Source: Aquiluna sp. (lineage in GTDB: Bacteria > Actinomycetota > Actinomycetes > Actinomycetales > Microbacteriaceae). From it: DNA of 64,000 nt. The number at the start of each line of letters is the position of its first letter. The first letter of the stretch is position 1. Positions 28,050 to 38,780 of this stretch are shown here, one piece after another. Position numbers and translations under genes: made by a program. A model generated the notes under the pieces. It made no database searches, was not told where the DNA came from, and saw nothing but the letters and a program-made list of their open reading frames with translations. The stretch is from positions 248,001 to 312,000 of the forward strand of contig JAIOXN010000001.1 in NCBI GenBank assembly GCA_021741585.1. The letters run 5' to 3'.

Positions 28050-29252
28050 CTAATCAGTTAGAAATTCCAAGACAATGCCGTCAGCAACAAGCCTGCCCTT
28101 TTCGCTTAGGCCAACTCGGTCACCCGGCAGTAAAACTAAATCACCAGAGCCAATCCGTTCGGAAATCTTCTTTGGGGAGACAAGTAATTCATTTAGAAGA
28201 CTTCTTGGAACGCCGCCCTTGATTCTCATTTCCAATAGCAACCGCTCCTCTAGACGCGTGCGATTGTCTAGAACCTCCATACCTTGGGCTGGTGAACCAG
28301 CTTCTAGTGCGGTGGCATATGCACTCGGGTGTTTCCGGTTCCAAAAGCGGTTTCCAGAGATGTGGGAGTGAGCGCCGGGACCAAATCCCCACCAGTCCTG
28401 AGATCTCCAGTAGGCCAGATTGTGGGTAGAAGGCACTCCCCAGTTAGAGACCTCGTACCAATCCAAACCGACATCGGAGAATACTTTGGTGGCCATTTCG
28501 TACTTCTCAGCGTTGAGGTCTTCATCGACCTCAGCGAGCTCGCCTCTGGATATTTGCTTGGCAAGTTTTGTGCCATCTTCAACTATCAAGGAATAGCAAC
28601 TGATGTGTTCGGTTTGCAGCGAGGTCGCCACCAGCAAAGTGTTAGCCCATGATTCCATCGACTCCCCTGGTGCCCCAAAAATCAAATCGATGCTAGTTCG
28701 GAAGCCGATCTCTTTTGCAACGGCAACGAATTCCATCACCTTTGCTGGATCGTGCTTTCGCTCGAGAGTTGACAGAACAACAGGGTCAAAGGACTGGGCG
28801 CCCATGCTAAGTCGGTTCACACCAGCATCAAAAAGCCCCTGCAAATACTCCCGAGATAGAGTCTCAGGGTTTGCCTCTAATGTGACCTCAGCCCCCCGTT
28901 CAATTCCATGCTCCCTCTCGAGCGCAACAAGAATTGCTTGGATCTGGTCTACTTCGAACAAGCTCGGGGTCCCACCACCGAAAAATAAACTCGAAAATGG
29001 ACGTTTAGGGATGGCGGATTGAGCCAGAACTTTTGAGCTAAATTCGATTTCTCGAATTAGGGACTCATGGAAAGACTCTCTGGTGGCACCTGGAAGCTCA
29101 CTGGCCGTATAGGTATTAAAGTCGCAGTAACCGCACCTGACTTCACAAAATGGAATGTGAACGTAGGCGTGGAAGGAACTGGATTCTTCGGATTGCGGCA
29201 CCAGAATCGAATCTTGAGGCCAAGGTATTCCAAGAGGCAGTGGGCCAGCCAC
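28050..29252 (-). CDS. hemW: Radical SAM protein HemW (coproporphyrinogen-oxidase-like)
   Basis: A radical SAM protein of the HemN/HemW family, now regarded as a heme chaperone rather than a coproporphyrinogen dehydrogenase. The 400-residue protein has the iron-sulphur motif CEVRCGYCDFNTY (C-x3-C-x2-C), FFGGGTPSL, and MGAQSFDPVVL. The first Cys cluster lacks the extra Cys found in true HemN. The start overlaps the lepA stop by one base. hemW-hrcA adjacency is standard. Confidence 0.93.
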   Translation of the reverse strand: MAGPLPLGIPWPQDSILVPQSEESSSFHAYVHIPFCEVRCGYCDFNTYTASELPGATRESFHESLIREIEFSSKVLAQSAIPKRPFSSLFFGGGTPSLFEVDQIQAILVALEREHGIERGAEVTLEANPETLSREYLQGLFDAGVNRLSMGAQSFDPVVLSTLERKHDPAKVMEFVAVAKEIGFRTSIDLIFGAPGESMESWANTLLVATSLQTEHISCYSLIVEDGTKLAKQISRGELAEVDEDLNAEKYEMATKVFSDVGLDWYEVSNWGVPSTHNLAYWRSQDWWGFGPGAHSHISGNRFWNRKHPSAYATALEAGSPAQGMEVLDNRTRLEERLLLEMRIKGGVPRSLLNELLVSPKKISERIGSGDLVLLPGDRVGLSEKGRLVADGIVLEFLTD

Positions 29253-31108
29253 TATTTCTTCTTCTCGGCCTTTGAAGTGTCCTCCGAAGACAGCGCTGCG
29301 ATGAAAGCCTCTTGTGGAACCTCAACTCGGCCCACCATCTTCATGCGCTTCTTACCCTCTTTTTGCTTTTCTAGAAGCTTGCGCTTTCTAGAAATGTCAC
29401 CACCGTAACACTTGGCTAGAACGTCCTTGCGGATCGCACGAATTGACTCTCTTGCAATGATTCTGGATCCGACAGCAGCCTGGATTGGGACCTCGAACTG
29501 TTGCCTAGGGATCAATTCGCGCAGCTTCTGAGCAATCTTGTTTCCATGGGCATAGGCCTTGTCCTTGTGGACAATAGACGAGAATGCGTCAACCTTTTCG
29601 CCCTGCAACAAAAGATCCACCTTTACCAAATCACCAGGTGCGAAGCCGTCATCCTCGTAATCCAGAGACGCATAACCCTGGGTCTTGCTCTTTAGTTGAT
29701 CAAAGAAATCAAAAACAATCTCCGCAAGCGGCAACTTGTACCGAAGCTGAACACGGTCCTCGCCAAGATATTGCATGTCGATCATGGTGCCACGCTTGCC
29801 CTGACAAAGCTCCATAATCACACCGACGTAGTCCTTGGGACTCAGAATTGTTGCCTTCACCATCGGCTCTTGAACCTCGCGAATCTTGCCATCCGGATAC
29901 TCGCTTGGGTTTGTAACAACAAAATCAGTCCCGTCTTCACGCTTGACGTGATAGACCACAGATGGTGCTGTTGCGATAAGGGAGAGATTGAATTCGCGCT
30001 CTAGACGCTCGGTGATGATCTCTAGATGCAAAAGCCCTAGGAATCCACACCTAAAACCAAACCCAAGAGCCGCCGAGGTTTCAGGCTCGTAAACCAAAGA
30101 TGCATCTGAAAGCCTCAATTTGTCCAAAGCTTCACGAAGGTTTGGGTAGTCACTGCCATCAATTGGATAGATTCCCGAGAACACCATTGGCTTTGGTTCT
30201 GCATAACCCTTTAGGGCCTGAGTAGCAGGGCGCAACTTGGTGGTAACAGTGTCACCAACCTTCGACTGACGAACATCCTTGACGCCCGTGATCAAATAAC
30301 CAACTTCTCCAACCGAAAGACCCTTGGTTACTTCCGGCTCAGGAGAAATAACGCCAATCTCCAAAAGTTCATGTACTGCTCGGGTTGACATCATCTGAAT
30401 CTGCTCACGAGGGTGCAGGCTGCCATCGATCATGCGGACATAAGTGACCACGCCGCGATAGCTGTCATACACAGAGTCGAAGATCATTGCACGTGGCGGT
30501 GCATCCTTGTCACCAACCGGGGCCGGAACTCGCTGCACAATTCGATCCAGCAGCTCAGCGACACCAGCTCCGGTCTTACCGGAAACGCGAAGGCAGTCGG
30601 CTGGGTCTCCGCCAATCAAGCTTGCTAGCTCCTCGGCATACTTCTCTGGTTGTGCGGCAGGGAGGTCTATTTTGTTCAAAACAGGAATGATCTCGAGGTC
30701 GTTTTCCATTGCAAGATAAAGGTTTGCAAGGGTCTGAGCCTCAATGCCCTGAGCAGCATCAACAAGCAAAACGGCACCTTCACAAGCTGCCAATGACCTA
30801 GAAACCTCGTAGGTGAAGTCAACGTGGCCCGGGGTGTCAATCATGTTCATTGCAAATGTTTGCTTGTCATATTCCCAAGGCAAGCGAACCGCTTGGGACT
30901 TGATTGTGATTCCACGCTCACGCTCGATATCCATGCGGTCCAGATACTGAGCTCGCATTGAACGATCATCAACAATTCCGGTGAGCTGTAGCATGCGGTC
31001 GGCAAGGGTCGACTTACCGTGATCAATGTGAGCAATGATGCAAAAGTTTCGAATTTGAGCAGGGTCGGTCATCGAAGGAACTAGTGCCGTTTGGGCGCGT
31101 GGGGACAA
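29252..31108 (-). CDS. lepA: Elongation factor 4 (LepA)
   Basis: A ribosomal back-translocase/assembly GTPase. The 618-residue protein has G1 [17 protein letters not shown]2/G3 [11 protein letters not shown] and DTPGHVDF, G4 NKIDLP, and the LepA-specific C-terminal domain ending in the basic tail [16 protein letters not shown]. The start is TTG 31108: AGAGG lies 5 nt upstream and the N-terminus MSPRAQ matches the Microbacteriaceae form. The internal ATG 12 codons later lacks a ribosome site. Confidence 0.97.
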   Translation of the reverse strand: MSPRAQTALVPSMTDPAQIRNFCIIAHIDHGKSTLADRMLQLTGIVDDRSMRAQYLDRMDIERERGITIKSQAVRLPWEYDKQTFAMNMIDTPGHVDFTYEVSRSLAACEGAVLLVDAAQGIEAQTLANLYLAMENDLEIIPVLNKIDLPAAQPEKYAEELASLIGGDPADCLRVSGKTGAGVAELLDRIVQRVPAPVGDKDAPPRAMIFDSVYDSYRGVVTYVRMIDGSLHPREQIQMMSTRAVHELLEIGVISPEPEVTKGLSVGEVGYLITGVKDVRQSKVGDTVTTKLRPATQALKGYAEPKPMVFSGIYPIDGSDYPNLREALDKLRLSDASLVYEPETSAALGFGFRCGFLGLLHLEIITERLEREFNLSLIATAPSVVYHVKREDGTDFVVTNPSEYPDGKIREVQEPMVKATILSPKDYVGVIMELCQGKRGTMIDMQYLGEDRVQLRYKLPLAEIVFDFFDQLKSKTQGYASLDYEDDGFAPGDLVKVDLLLQGEKVDAFSSIVHKDKAYAHGNKIAQKLRELIPRQQFEVPIQAAVGSRIIARESIRAIRKDVLAKCYGGDISRKRKLLEKQKEGKKRMKMVGRVEVPQEAFIAALSSEDTSKAEKKK

Positions 31109-31155
31109 ACTAACCTCTGCTTTTTGATTTCAACCTAGGTATTCTCGCATGGTGC

Positions 31156-31188
31156 TTGCCCAATTGACACCAAACTGATAGAGTTTGG
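31156..31188 (+). promoter_or_regulatory. Promoter of rpsT with palindrome across the -10 box
   Basis: TTGCCC (31156-31161), a 17-bp spacer and TAGAGT (31179-31184) form a plausible promoter. A perfect 7-bp inverted repeat CCAAACT-GATAG-AGTTTGG (31170-31188) covers the -10 box, the right place for a repressor site. Confidence 0.45.
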
Positions 31189-31210
31189 CTTTGTTCTGGG
31201 GCATTCGCTC

Positions 31211-31225
31211 CGAAAAAGTTTTTCG
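31211..31225 (+). repeat. Palindrome in the rpsT 5' leader
   Basis: CGAAAAA-G-TTTTTCG is a perfect 7-bp inverted repeat around one base, 16 nt before the rpsT ATG. As RNA it could form a short stem with a 5-7 nt loop beside the ribosome binding site. A role in S20 self-control is conjecture. Confidence 0.35.
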
Positions 31226-31241
31226 CCAAAGAAAGTGAACC

Positions 31242-31502
31242 ATGGCAAACATCAAGTCCAACATCAAGCGCATTGGCACCAACCGCAAGGCCGAGGAGCG
31301 CAACAAGGCAGTTCGTTCAGAGATCAAGACTGCGGTTCGCGCAGTACGTGAGGCGACCGTTGCAGGCGACAAGGCTGCAGCTGCTTCAGCGCTAACCACC
31401 GCTACCAAGAAGCTTGACAAGGCAGTTTCAAAGGGTGTTCTCCACAAGAACCAGGCTGCCAACCGCAAGAGCGCAATTGCCAAGCAGGTAGCTGCTCTCT
31501 AA
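31242..31502 (+). CDS. rpsT: 30S ribosomal protein S20
   Basis: Binds 16S rRNA early in 30S assembly. The 86-residue, strongly basic helical protein starts [21 protein letters not shown] and ends [11 protein letters not shown], as in the family. It is transcribed alone, opposite to its neighbours, with its own promoter and a strong terminator. GAAAG precedes the ATG. Confidence 0.97.
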   Translation: MANIKSNIKRIGTNRKAEERNKAVRSEIKTAVRAVREATVAGDKAAAASALTTATKKLDKAVSKGVLHKNQAANRKSAIAKQVAAL

Positions 31503-31517
31503 AGATTTTTCTGAAAG

Positions 31518-31541
31518 ACCGGGCTTCGGCCCGGTTTTTTT
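31518..31541 (+). terminator. Rho-independent terminator of rpsT
   Basis: ACCGGGC-TTCG-GCCCGGT (31518-31535) followed by a run of seven T. The UUCG tetraloop makes it very stable. It separates rpsT from the convergent holA, which ends at 31546. Confidence 0.93.
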
Positions 31542-31545
31542 ATGC

Positions 31546-32505
31546 CTAGTTGGCTCTCGCCATTGCCAAAAGCAACTTTTCGATTGAGAATTCTGGGTCG
31601 CGGCTTGCCCCTTTAACGTCAGCATCGGTTTGAGCCAAAAGGTCCACCAGCTCAATTAGCTCTTGCTCTTCCCAGCCTTGAAGTTCGCGACGAGCTTTGT
31701 CCAGTTGCCAAGGAGCCATTCCCAAAGCCGCCGGGGCTGCATTGCGGTCATTGAACAATCTTGCCAACTGTCGAATCCGCATCGCCAGCGCGGCGGTCAA
31801 TGGGACAGGATCAATCCCAGTTGAGAAACCGTGCCTGAACAGGCGTATTGCTTCAGCCGCATTGCCAGCAAGCGCAGCGTCTGCAATCTTGAATGCATTG
31901 GTTTCTAAGCGTCCCTGAAAAGTGTCTTCAACAAGTTTGAGAGTAACCAGGCCTTCCGAGGCTGACGCCAGCTGGTTGCAAGCTGCGGCTAATTCTCCGA
32001 GATCTTGAGAAAAAGCTGACTGCAAGGCTTTGATTGCGGATGGTTCGACCTTTAGACCATAGGAAGAGAATTCCCACTTTATGAAATCAGCCCTCTCAGA
32101 ATCCTTCTTTATCTCTTCACAAGATACGTTGAGTGCTGATTTTGAAAGCTGTGTTTTAATCTTGCCGTTTTGACCGACTGCATTTGGAATGCGCACCACC
32201 ACAAAACAATCCTCAAAAGGCTCCTTTGCATATAGCAGTAAATCCTCTAATAACCCCTCTCCTCCCGAATGGATCACAATCAACCTGGGTTGAGCGAAGA
32301 GGGATGGTGCGGCAACGGCCATCAGCATGGACGGAGAGTATTCACCTTCAGAGATTTCGGAAACTTCGAGGTCAGGGTAAGCCTCACGAAGTGCCGTTTT
32401 GATGGACTTGATTGCCCTTGAGGCCAGATAGCTTTCTGTCCCAGAAACCAAAACCAAGGAAGCAGGCACGGCGCCATTCCAGTAGACAGTTTTTCCGAGA
32501 CTCAC
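31546..32505 (-). CDS. holA: DNA polymerase III delta subunit
   Basis: Opens and loads the sliding clamp as part of the clamp loader. The 319-residue protein has the HolA layout: N-terminal LVSGTESYLASRAIKSIK, a central ATPase-like fold, PSAIKALQSAFSQDLGELAAACNQLA, and the C-terminal LFNDRNAAPAALGMAPWQLDKARRE collar region. It overlaps comEC by 4 bp. comEA-comEC-holA is the usual actinobacterial order. Confidence 0.93.
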   Translation of the reverse strand: MSLGKTVYWNGAVPASLVLVSGTESYLASRAIKSIKTALREAYPDLEVSEISEGEYSPSMLMAVAAPSLFAQPRLIVIHSGGEGLLEDLLLYAKEPFEDCFVVVRIPNAVGQNGKIKTQLSKSALNVSCEEIKKDSERADFIKWEFSSYGLKVEPSAIKALQSAFSQDLGELAAACNQLASASEGLVTLKLVEDTFQGRLETNAFKIADAALAGNAAEAIRLFRHGFSTGIDPVPLTAALAMRIRQLARLFNDRNAAPAALGMAPWQLDKARRELQGWEEQELIELVDLLAQTDADVKGASRDPEFSIEKLLLAMARAN

Positions 32506-34355
32506 AGCGAAAGTTTACCTGCGGTGGAAACCCAGAGCTGCCCGTCTTTCGAGCCAATGGCGATTGATCCCAACTCATCGGTTCTAAGAATCTTTGCTCC
32601 TACCGAAGCAGCGATTCTGAGCATCCGATCTGTGGGGTGCCCGTAATCATTCTTACCAACCGAAAACAATGCCATTTCGGGGGGAAACATTTCGTAGAGC
32701 TCTCGGTACTGATCACCTGACCCATGATGTGCAACTTTAGTTATCAGCGGACGACCGCTAAGTGTGATTGCTCCCCCATAGCTTCGAAGAAGCCGTTTTT
32801 GCCCCACCTCGCCCAAATCTGCAAGCGCTAAAAGGCAGAACTCTGAACTCTCCATAAAGACTGTCACCGATGCATCATTTGAGTCCGACGCTTCTTTTGC
32901 TTCAAAGCTAGGGGCCAAAACTTTCCAGGTAAAGGAGCCGAGTTCGCCCGATAGTCCGCGAAAGCCGATAAGCGTTTGCGCACCATTGGTCGATAACGCA
33001 TCCTTCACTTTTGCAACCAGCGGACGATCATCCTCAAAACCTGATCTCAGAGCTGTGTCCACTGATGCGGTTCCAGTAACTCCGGAAATACCCCCGACGT
33101 GATCTGCATCGAAATGAGTGAGAACCAGAAGATCGATGTGGCTAATTCCTAAATTATCCAGACAGGACTCAATTGGCTCTGGATCTCGACCAACATCAAT
33201 CAATGCGATTCGCCCCTCACTCCGAACCAAGAGAGCATCGCCCTGCCCCACATCGCAGTTCAAAACACTCCAATCCCCCGCGAAGTTTCGGTAACGCAAA
33301 TAGTCATAACCGCTCCAGGCAAAACCAAACACGATTGCTAGGACGCTCAGTGATCCAAAAGCTCTTTTGATTCCAGTGGAACTGGCGAGCGAAAATCCAG
33401 TTATCAGGGCCACGATTACAGCTGCAAGGACGACCCCATTGGAACCCTGGACAAAATGAAGCCGGGTTAGGGGCCATTCCGAGATGTAGCCTGCAACCAA
33501 AGTGATCCAAAAAGTGCCAAGAGACGCGAGAAAAGTAAGCAGTTGAGACGCAAGGGGAAGAATTCCAACCAAAGTCACGGCAGCAATGCCAAGCACTGTC
33601 ACAGGTGCAACGACAGGCTCAACTAAAAGGTTTGCAATCACTGCATAAAGCGGCAGAGAAGGTTGAAGCATTAACAAAATTGGAGTCGTCCATAATTGTG
33701 CAGAAGCACTCGCGGCTATCCCAAGGGCAAGCCAGTCGGGAAGTCTAGTTCTCAAAATCTCAAACCATTTGCTGGCGAGCAACACCAAACCTGCAGTAGC
33801 TGTTGCAGACAAGCTGAATCCAAAATCAACCGCTAGACCTGGGTCAATGCTGAGCAAGAGAATGATTGCCCAGGAGAGCGAGATCAGAGGATTTGTGCCC
33901 CTGCCTAGCCATATTCCTATCAGCACAAAAGTTGCCATTGTTGCTGCCCTCAGGACACTTGATTCAGGTCCAACAAGAAGTACGTAAGCAGCCATGGCAC
34001 AAAGTGCAAGGCAGAAACGGAAATTCCTCGCCAACCCCACGGCCGCTGTCAGGAAGTAGATGGCACCCATCACAATCGCCAGATTTGCTCCACTTACTGC
34101 CACTAGGTGAGTAAGCGAGAGATCCTTCATTTGAGACGCGACTTCATCTGAAAGAAGGCTTCGTTCGCCGATTGATAAACCGGCAACTAGAGCCTTTGAA
34201 TCTGCTGAGACCCCTGCCAAGTTATGCAGGAATTCGGAGCGAATACTCTCAATTCCTTGAATCTCGGGATAGTTTTGCTTCAGATTGGAAGTTGTGCCTT
34301 CTGGAGCAAGCCACCAAAGTAGCAACCAATAAATCGCCGCAATGGCAATTATCAA
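32502..34355 (-). CDS. comEC: ComEC/Rec2 DNA-uptake channel (short N-terminus)
   Basis: Forms the inner-membrane pore for single-stranded DNA in natural transformation. The 617-residue protein has the competence domain with the LTHLVAVSGANLAIV motif and many membrane helices, then a C-terminal metallo-beta-lactamase-like domain with NCDVGQGDALLV, VLTHFDADHVGG and VAHHGSGDQY. It begins only about 50 residues before the competence-domain region, so the N-terminal OB-fold domain (DUF4131) of many ComEC proteins is mostly absent. It overlaps comEA and holA by 4 bp each. Confidence 0.93.
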   Translation of the reverse strand: MIIAIAAIYWLLLWWLAPEGTTSNLKQNYPEIQGIESIRSEFLHNLAGVSADSKALVAGLSIGERSLLSDEVASQMKDLSLTHLVAVSGANLAIVMGAIYFLTAAVGLARNFRFCLALCAMAAYVLLVGPESSVLRAATMATFVLIGIWLGRGTNPLISLSWAIILLLSIDPGLAVDFGFSLSATATAGLVLLASKWFEILRTRLPDWLALGIAASASAQLWTTPILLMLQPSLPLYAVIANLLVEPVVAPVTVLGIAAVTLVGILPLASQLLTFLASLGTFWITLVAGYISEWPLTRLHFVQGSNGVVLAAVIVALITGFSLASSTGIKRAFGSLSVLAIVFGFAWSGYDYLRYRNFAGDWSVLNCDVGQGDALLVRSEGRIALIDVGRDPEPIESCLDNLGISHIDLLVLTHFDADHVGGISGVTGTASVDTALRSGFEDDRPLVAKVKDALSTNGAQTLIGFRGLSGELGSFTWKVLAPSFEAKEASDSNDASVTVFMESSEFCLLALADLGEVGQKRLLRSYGGAITLSGRPLITKVAHHGSGDQYRELYEMFPPEMALFSVGKNDYGHPTDRMLRIAASVGAKILRTDELGSIAIGSKDGQLWVSTAGKLSL

Positions 34356-34948
34356 AGGGTTAGCTCTTTGGAAATGGATTCGAAGAGCTTGGCACCAATT
34401 CCGCTCACTTCTCGCAGCTGATCAAGGTCTGAGAACGAGCCATTCGCCTTTTTGTATTCAAGAATTCTTCCTGCCAAAGCCGGACCAACCCCAGACAGCG
34501 ACTCCAGCTGCTCTTGAGTTGCCTGATTCAGGGAGATATATCCGGATGACTCACCCGAACCCGCCATTTGATCAACTGAGAGCACAACAATCTGCTCTCC
34601 ATCGGAGAGCATTCGCGCTAGGTTCACGCTCCCTTGGACAGCGCGGTTGGTGAGACCACCTGCTGCTGTCAGTGCATCTTGCACTCTTGAGCCTGCTTTT
34701 AGTTCAAACAGCCCGGGTTCATTTACCTCGCCGACTACATGGATGAATATTGCCCCGCCCACTTCTTGCGAGAATGCGCCTATGGGCAACGATAAAGCTG
34801 GCTCCTGCTTTGTCGATTGCGAGAAGTAGATACCCGCAAGGAGGGCGACTAGCCCGAGGCCAAGGAATATTCGCTTTTTTGACTGCGGAGATTGTGCCGA
34901 ATACCAGCTTTTGATTTGATCCATCCGGAAAGTATTCAAAGCTTCCAT
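34352..34948 (-). CDS. comEA: ComEA-type DNA-binding protein
   Basis: Membrane-anchored DNA receptor for uptake. The 198-residue protein has one N-terminal membrane helix (FLGLGLVALLAGIYFS, about 29-44), an extracytoplasmic SLBB-type domain (FIHVVGEVNEPGLFEL...GEQIVVL) and a C-terminal double helix-hairpin-helix (LNQATQEQLESLSGVGPALAGRIL, then LREVSGIGAKLFESI). The start may be ATG 34948 or ATG 34924. Next to comEC it supports DNA-uptake capacity. Confidence 0.93.
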   Translation of the reverse strand: MEALNTFRMDQIKSWYSAQSPQSKKRIFLGLGLVALLAGIYFSQSTKQEPALSLPIGAFSQEVGGAIFIHVVGEVNEPGLFELKAGSRVQDALTAAGGLTNRAVQGSVNLARMLSDGEQIVVLSVDQMAGSGESSGYISLNQATQEQLESLSGVGPALAGRILEYKKANGSFSDLDQLREVSGIGAKLFESISKELTL

Positions 34949-34987
34949 TCATCGCAATGGCGATAAATGGGATATGTGAAAACTTGG

Positions 34988-37453
34988 CTACTTGGTTGCG
35001 ATGTTGATAAGTTTTGGAGCTCTGACAATCACGTTCGCGAGTTCCTTATCGCCTATTGCTCGTTTTATCGCTTCGGAGCTCAATGCCATTTCACGCAACT
35101 CATCCTCGGTGATTGAAGCAGAAACTTCGAACTTGTCCCTAAGCTTGCCATCAACCTGAGCAATTGCAATCACAGTGTCTTCAACCAATAGATCTGTCTG
35201 AACCTCACGGAGTTGGGCATTGGCGACGCATGGCTCGTACCCCAGCATGGACCACATGTCCTCTGCAACATAAGGTGCAAAGAGGCTAAGAGCTTTGGCA
35301 AGCTCTTCTGCACCCTCGCGCACTGCAGGGTCTTTTGGTCCACAGCCAGTGTCGATTGCTTTGCGAAGAGCGTTGGTTAGTTCCATTGCCTTTGCCACAC
35401 CAACGTTGAATTTGAAGTTCTCAATTGATTCAGTGAAGGATGCCAAGAACTGGTGAGTTGCTTTGCGCACAGACTTATCTCCGGAAGAAACATCTACATC
35501 CACCGCGGAATCAACATCTTGTGCGATTCGCCATGCCCGAGCCAAGAACTTTGAGCTTGCAGCAGGCGAAACATCAGCCCAATCGATGTCATCCTCTGGG
35601 GGCCCGGCAAAAGCCATGGTGAGACGAATAGCGTCAACTCCATGCTCGTCCAGCTGATCAGAAAGCCTCACCAGATTGCCACGAGACTTGCTCATAGCAC
35701 TTCCGTTCATCAAGACCATTCCCTGGTTCAGCAACCTGGTGAAAGGCTCTTGGAAATCGACCATCCCCATGTCATGAAGCACCTTGGTAAAAAAGCGGGC
35801 ATAGAGCAGGTGCAGGATGGCGTGTGTAACTCCACCTACATACTGATCAACCGGTGCCCACTTCTTGGCCTCGGCTGGATCAAATGCAAATTCCGTCGAA
35901 TTCGGTGACAGGAATCTCAAGAAATACCAGGAGCTGTCAACGAAGGTGTCCATCGTGTCGGAGTCACGCCTAGCAGGCCCTGAGCAAGCTGGGCAGGCGA
36001 CATTTACCCAATCTGATGCCGCTCCAAGCGGAGATGTTCCCTTTGGAGAAAGATCCAGTCCTGCACTATCTGGCAGTTCAACTGGCAATTGATCAGCAGG
36101 GACCGGAACCTCTCCGCACTTCTCGCAATGAATAATTGGGATTGGAGTTCCCCAATAGCGCTGGCGAGAGATCAACCAGTCCCGAAGACGATAGTTCTTC
36201 GCTGCTGAACCAAGGTTCTTCTCGACCACAATCTCAATCGCTTTAGCGATCGCATCTTCTTTTGCTAGACCATTTAGCGGACCTGAGTTGACTGCCTTTC
36301 CTGCGCCTAAAGTCGCCACTCCGGAAATTGCAGGGTCTTCCTCACCGGAGTCGATAACACTTTTCACCGGAAGATTCATTGCCAGGGCGAAGTCAAGGTC
36401 GCGCTGATCATGGGCAGGAACTGCCATGATTGCGCCGGTGCCATAATCAGCCAAAACGTAATCACTAACCCAAACCGGGATTCTGTCACCGTTTAGTGGG
36501 TTAATCGCGTAGCGGTCAATAAACAGACCAGTCTTTGGGCGGTCGGTTGCCAAACGCTCGATGTCGTTGGCCTTCTTTGTGCTCTCGAGGTAATCAACGA
36601 ATGACATCCGAACCTCGGTTGAGGCATCGACAATCAATTCGCTAGCAAGATCAGAGTCGACTGCAACGACCATGAAGGTTGCGCCGAAAAGCGTGTCTGG
36701 TCTGGTGGTGAAAACAGTGATTGGGTCTTTGCGTCCTTCGATGACAAAATCCACATTGGCACCCTGAGATCGATTGATCCAGTTGCGCTGCATGGTCAAG
36801 ACCTTGGCGGGCCACTTGCCCTCAAGAGTGTCAAGATCATCCAGAAGTCGGTCGGCATATTCGGTTACCTTGAAATACCACTGGGTCAGTGCCTTCTTTG
36901 TGACGCTTGAATCACAACGTTCACAAAGGCCACCAACAACCTGTTCGTTCGCTAGAACCGTTTGACAGCTTGGACACCAGTTAACATTTGAGTTCTTTCG
37001 ATAGGCAAGCCCCCGCTTATAAAACTCCAAAAATAGCCACTGGTTCCAGCGGTAATAAATCGGGTCGCAAGTTTGCAACACGCGATCCCAGTCAAAGCTA
37101 CATGCGTAGCGACGCATTGAAGCTTTTTGCTGAGCGATGTTTTCATAGGTCCAAGCCCTTGGGTCTAGCCCTCTTTTGATTGCGGCATTCTCTGCCGGCA
37201 ATCCAAACGCATCCCAGCCAATTGGGTGCATAACGTTGTAGCCGCGTTGAATCCAGTACCGAGAAATAACATCACCGAGCGCATAAGCCTCAGCGTGTCC
37301 CATGTGCAAATCGCCAGATGGGTAAGGGAACATATCCAACACATACTTTGTGGGACGTTCATCCGAAGGTTTAGAAGAGTCAAATGGCTTGAGCTGATCC
37401 CAGACCGGAAGCCAGCGGTCTTGAATTTCCTGAAAACTATATTCTTTGTGCAA
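34988..37453 (-). CDS. leuS: Leucine--tRNA ligase
   Basis: Charges tRNA-Leu. The 821-residue class I synthetase has the HIGH motif as HMGH in [20 protein letters not shown], a CP1 editing domain ([17 protein letters not shown]), a zinc-like Cys set (WCPSCQTVL...CERC), and the KMSKS loop as AMSKSRGN. Length is normal for the bacterial type. It has its own transcription unit between comEA and pabB. Confidence 0.97.
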   Translation of the reverse strand: MHKEYSFQEIQDRWLPVWDQLKPFDSSKPSDERPTKYVLDMFPYPSGDLHMGHAEAYALGDVISRYWIQRGYNVMHPIGWDAFGLPAENAAIKRGLDPRAWTYENIAQQKASMRRYACSFDWDRVLQTCDPIYYRWNQWLFLEFYKRGLAYRKNSNVNWCPSCQTVLANEQVVGGLCERCDSSVTKKALTQWYFKVTEYADRLLDDLDTLEGKWPAKVLTMQRNWINRSQGANVDFVIEGRKDPITVFTTRPDTLFGATFMVVAVDSDLASELIVDASTEVRMSFVDYLESTKKANDIERLATDRPKTGLFIDRYAINPLNGDRIPVWVSDYVLADYGTGAIMAVPAHDQRDLDFALAMNLPVKSVIDSGEEDPAISGVATLGAGKAVNSGPLNGLAKEDAIAKAIEIVVEKNLGSAAKNYRLRDWLISRQRYWGTPIPIIHCEKCGEVPVPADQLPVELPDSAGLDLSPKGTSPLGAASDWVNVACPACSGPARRDSDTMDTFVDSSWYFLRFLSPNSTEFAFDPAEAKKWAPVDQYVGGVTHAILHLLYARFFTKVLHDMGMVDFQEPFTRLLNQGMVLMNGSAMSKSRGNLVRLSDQLDEHGVDAIRLTMAFAGPPEDDIDWADVSPAASSKFLARAWRIAQDVDSAVDVDVSSGDKSVRKATHQFLASFTESIENFKFNVGVAKAMELTNALRKAIDTGCGPKDPAVREGAEELAKALSLFAPYVAEDMWSMLGYEPCVANAQLREVQTDLLVEDTVIAIAQVDGKLRDKFEVSASITEDELREMALSSEAIKRAIGDKELANVIVRAPKLINIATK

Positions 37454-37481
37454 GATAACCCTCTATTTCAACCAGAAAAGG

Positions 37482-38759
37482 TTACCAACGAACCTTGGCC
37501 CCAAGAGCCATAACTAAGGCCTTGGCCTTGAGAATAATCTCCTCATGCTCTGCCTCGGGATTCGAATCGGAGGTAATGCCGCCACCGACACCGATTGAGA
37601 CCTCGCCAGCCTCGAATATCGCTGTTCGAATAACCATGCCAAGATCCATGTCGCCATTTGGCCCAATCCAGCCAATTCCGCCTGAATAGCTACCCCTAGG
37701 AGAGTCTTCTAGTTCCAAAATTAACTCCATCGCTCGTTTCTTTGGTGCCCCAGTCATTGACCCACCGGGACTTAGAGCGTCAAGAGCTGCATAGCCATCG
37801 ACGTGAGCTTGAAGCTTTCCGGAGACACTTGAAACTAGTTGATGCAAAGTGGAGTAGGTCTTCACGACCAAAAGCTCGTCAACGCTCACCGACTCTGGGT
37901 CACAGACTCTGCTCAAATCATTCCGAATCAAATCAACAATCATCAGGTTCTCGGCCCGCTCTTTGGGATCCGAGGCTAGATCGTGTAAAACCTGCAGGTC
38001 AGCCTCGAGATCCTCACTTCTCGCCCTGGTTCCCTTAATCGGAGATGAGCTGACCGACTTGCCCGCAACAGTGACCGATTGCTCTGGAGATATCGAGACA
38101 AAGCTCTTACCCGCTACCCGAATAAAAGCGGCATATGGAGCCGGATTGGACTTCCTAAGTCGTATAAAGAAACTCAGTGGATCTCCCGAATAAGCTCCTC
38201 TGATTCTCGTGGTTAGGCAGAGCTGGTATACCTCGCCGAGACCGATTGCACCCTTAGCCAAATCGATTCGATCGAGGTAGCTGGATCTTGGAGTCTCCGA
38301 AACCAAATTAGAGGCTGTTGCCGCAGCGTTGTTGAGCTTATAGGCAGCCGCGTCGCCACCGATTAGGGCAAGGCGAAGAAGCGCTGCGTGAAACCACGCT
38401 TCAAAATCCGACCTGGCCTCAAACCTGCCAACAAAATACATCCAGCGATTCTGGTGATCAAAGACAAACGCTCGATCCACATCCAAGAATTCGCCAGACA
38501 ATGAATCCGATTCGGTTTCTCGGTAATTCAAAACTCCGACCAAGTGAGGCAAGAACGAAAAAGGTAATTCTTGGACACTTTCCTCCGTTGCTGTAAACAA
38601 AGGATTAGAAGCATGGACCCCAGCTCCAATGACGGTGAAAGGATTCACAGGATTGTGTTCACGGTCAAGCCAGAAGCATCCGGGTTGGTTGGCAAAAAAA
38701 GCGGCGAAAGCATCTTGAACAGAGGTCCAGCCAGCGAGTTTTTCATGAAAAAATGGCAT
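37482..38759 (-). CDS. pabB: Aminodeoxychorismate synthase component I
   Basis: Converts chorismate, with ammonia from a glutaminase partner, to 4-amino-4-deoxychorismate for folate. The 425-residue protein is a chorismate-binding enzyme. SSPIKGTRARS has the lysine of the PIKGT motif that marks PabB, where anthranilate synthase has PIAGT. LSPGGSMTGAPKKRAMELI and YSGGIGWIGPNGDMDLGMVIRT are also clear. No glutaminase domain is fused. The divergent gene 34 bp away is a PabC-type enzyme, supporting the folate role. A good AAGGAGG site precedes the ATG. Confidence 0.9.
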   Translation of the reverse strand: MPFFHEKLAGWTSVQDAFAAFFANQPGCFWLDREHNPVNPFTVIGAGVHASNPLFTATEESVQELPFSFLPHLVGVLNYRETESDSLSGEFLDVDRAFVFDHQNRWMYFVGRFEARSDFEAWFHAALLRLALIGGDAAAYKLNNAAATASNLVSETPRSSYLDRIDLAKGAIGLGEVYQLCLTTRIRGAYSGDPLSFFIRLRKSNPAPYAAFIRVAGKSFVSISPEQSVTVAGKSVSSSPIKGTRARSEDLEADLQVLHDLASDPKERAENLMIVDLIRNDLSRVCDPESVSVDELLVVKTYSTLHQLVSSVSGKLQAHVDGYAALDALSPGGSMTGAPKKRAMELILELEDSPRGSYSGGIGWIGPNGDMDLGMVIRTAIFEAGEVSIGVGGGITSDSNPEAEHEEIILKAKALVMALGAKVRW

Positions 38760-38780
38760 AGACCCCTCCTTTCAACGCTC

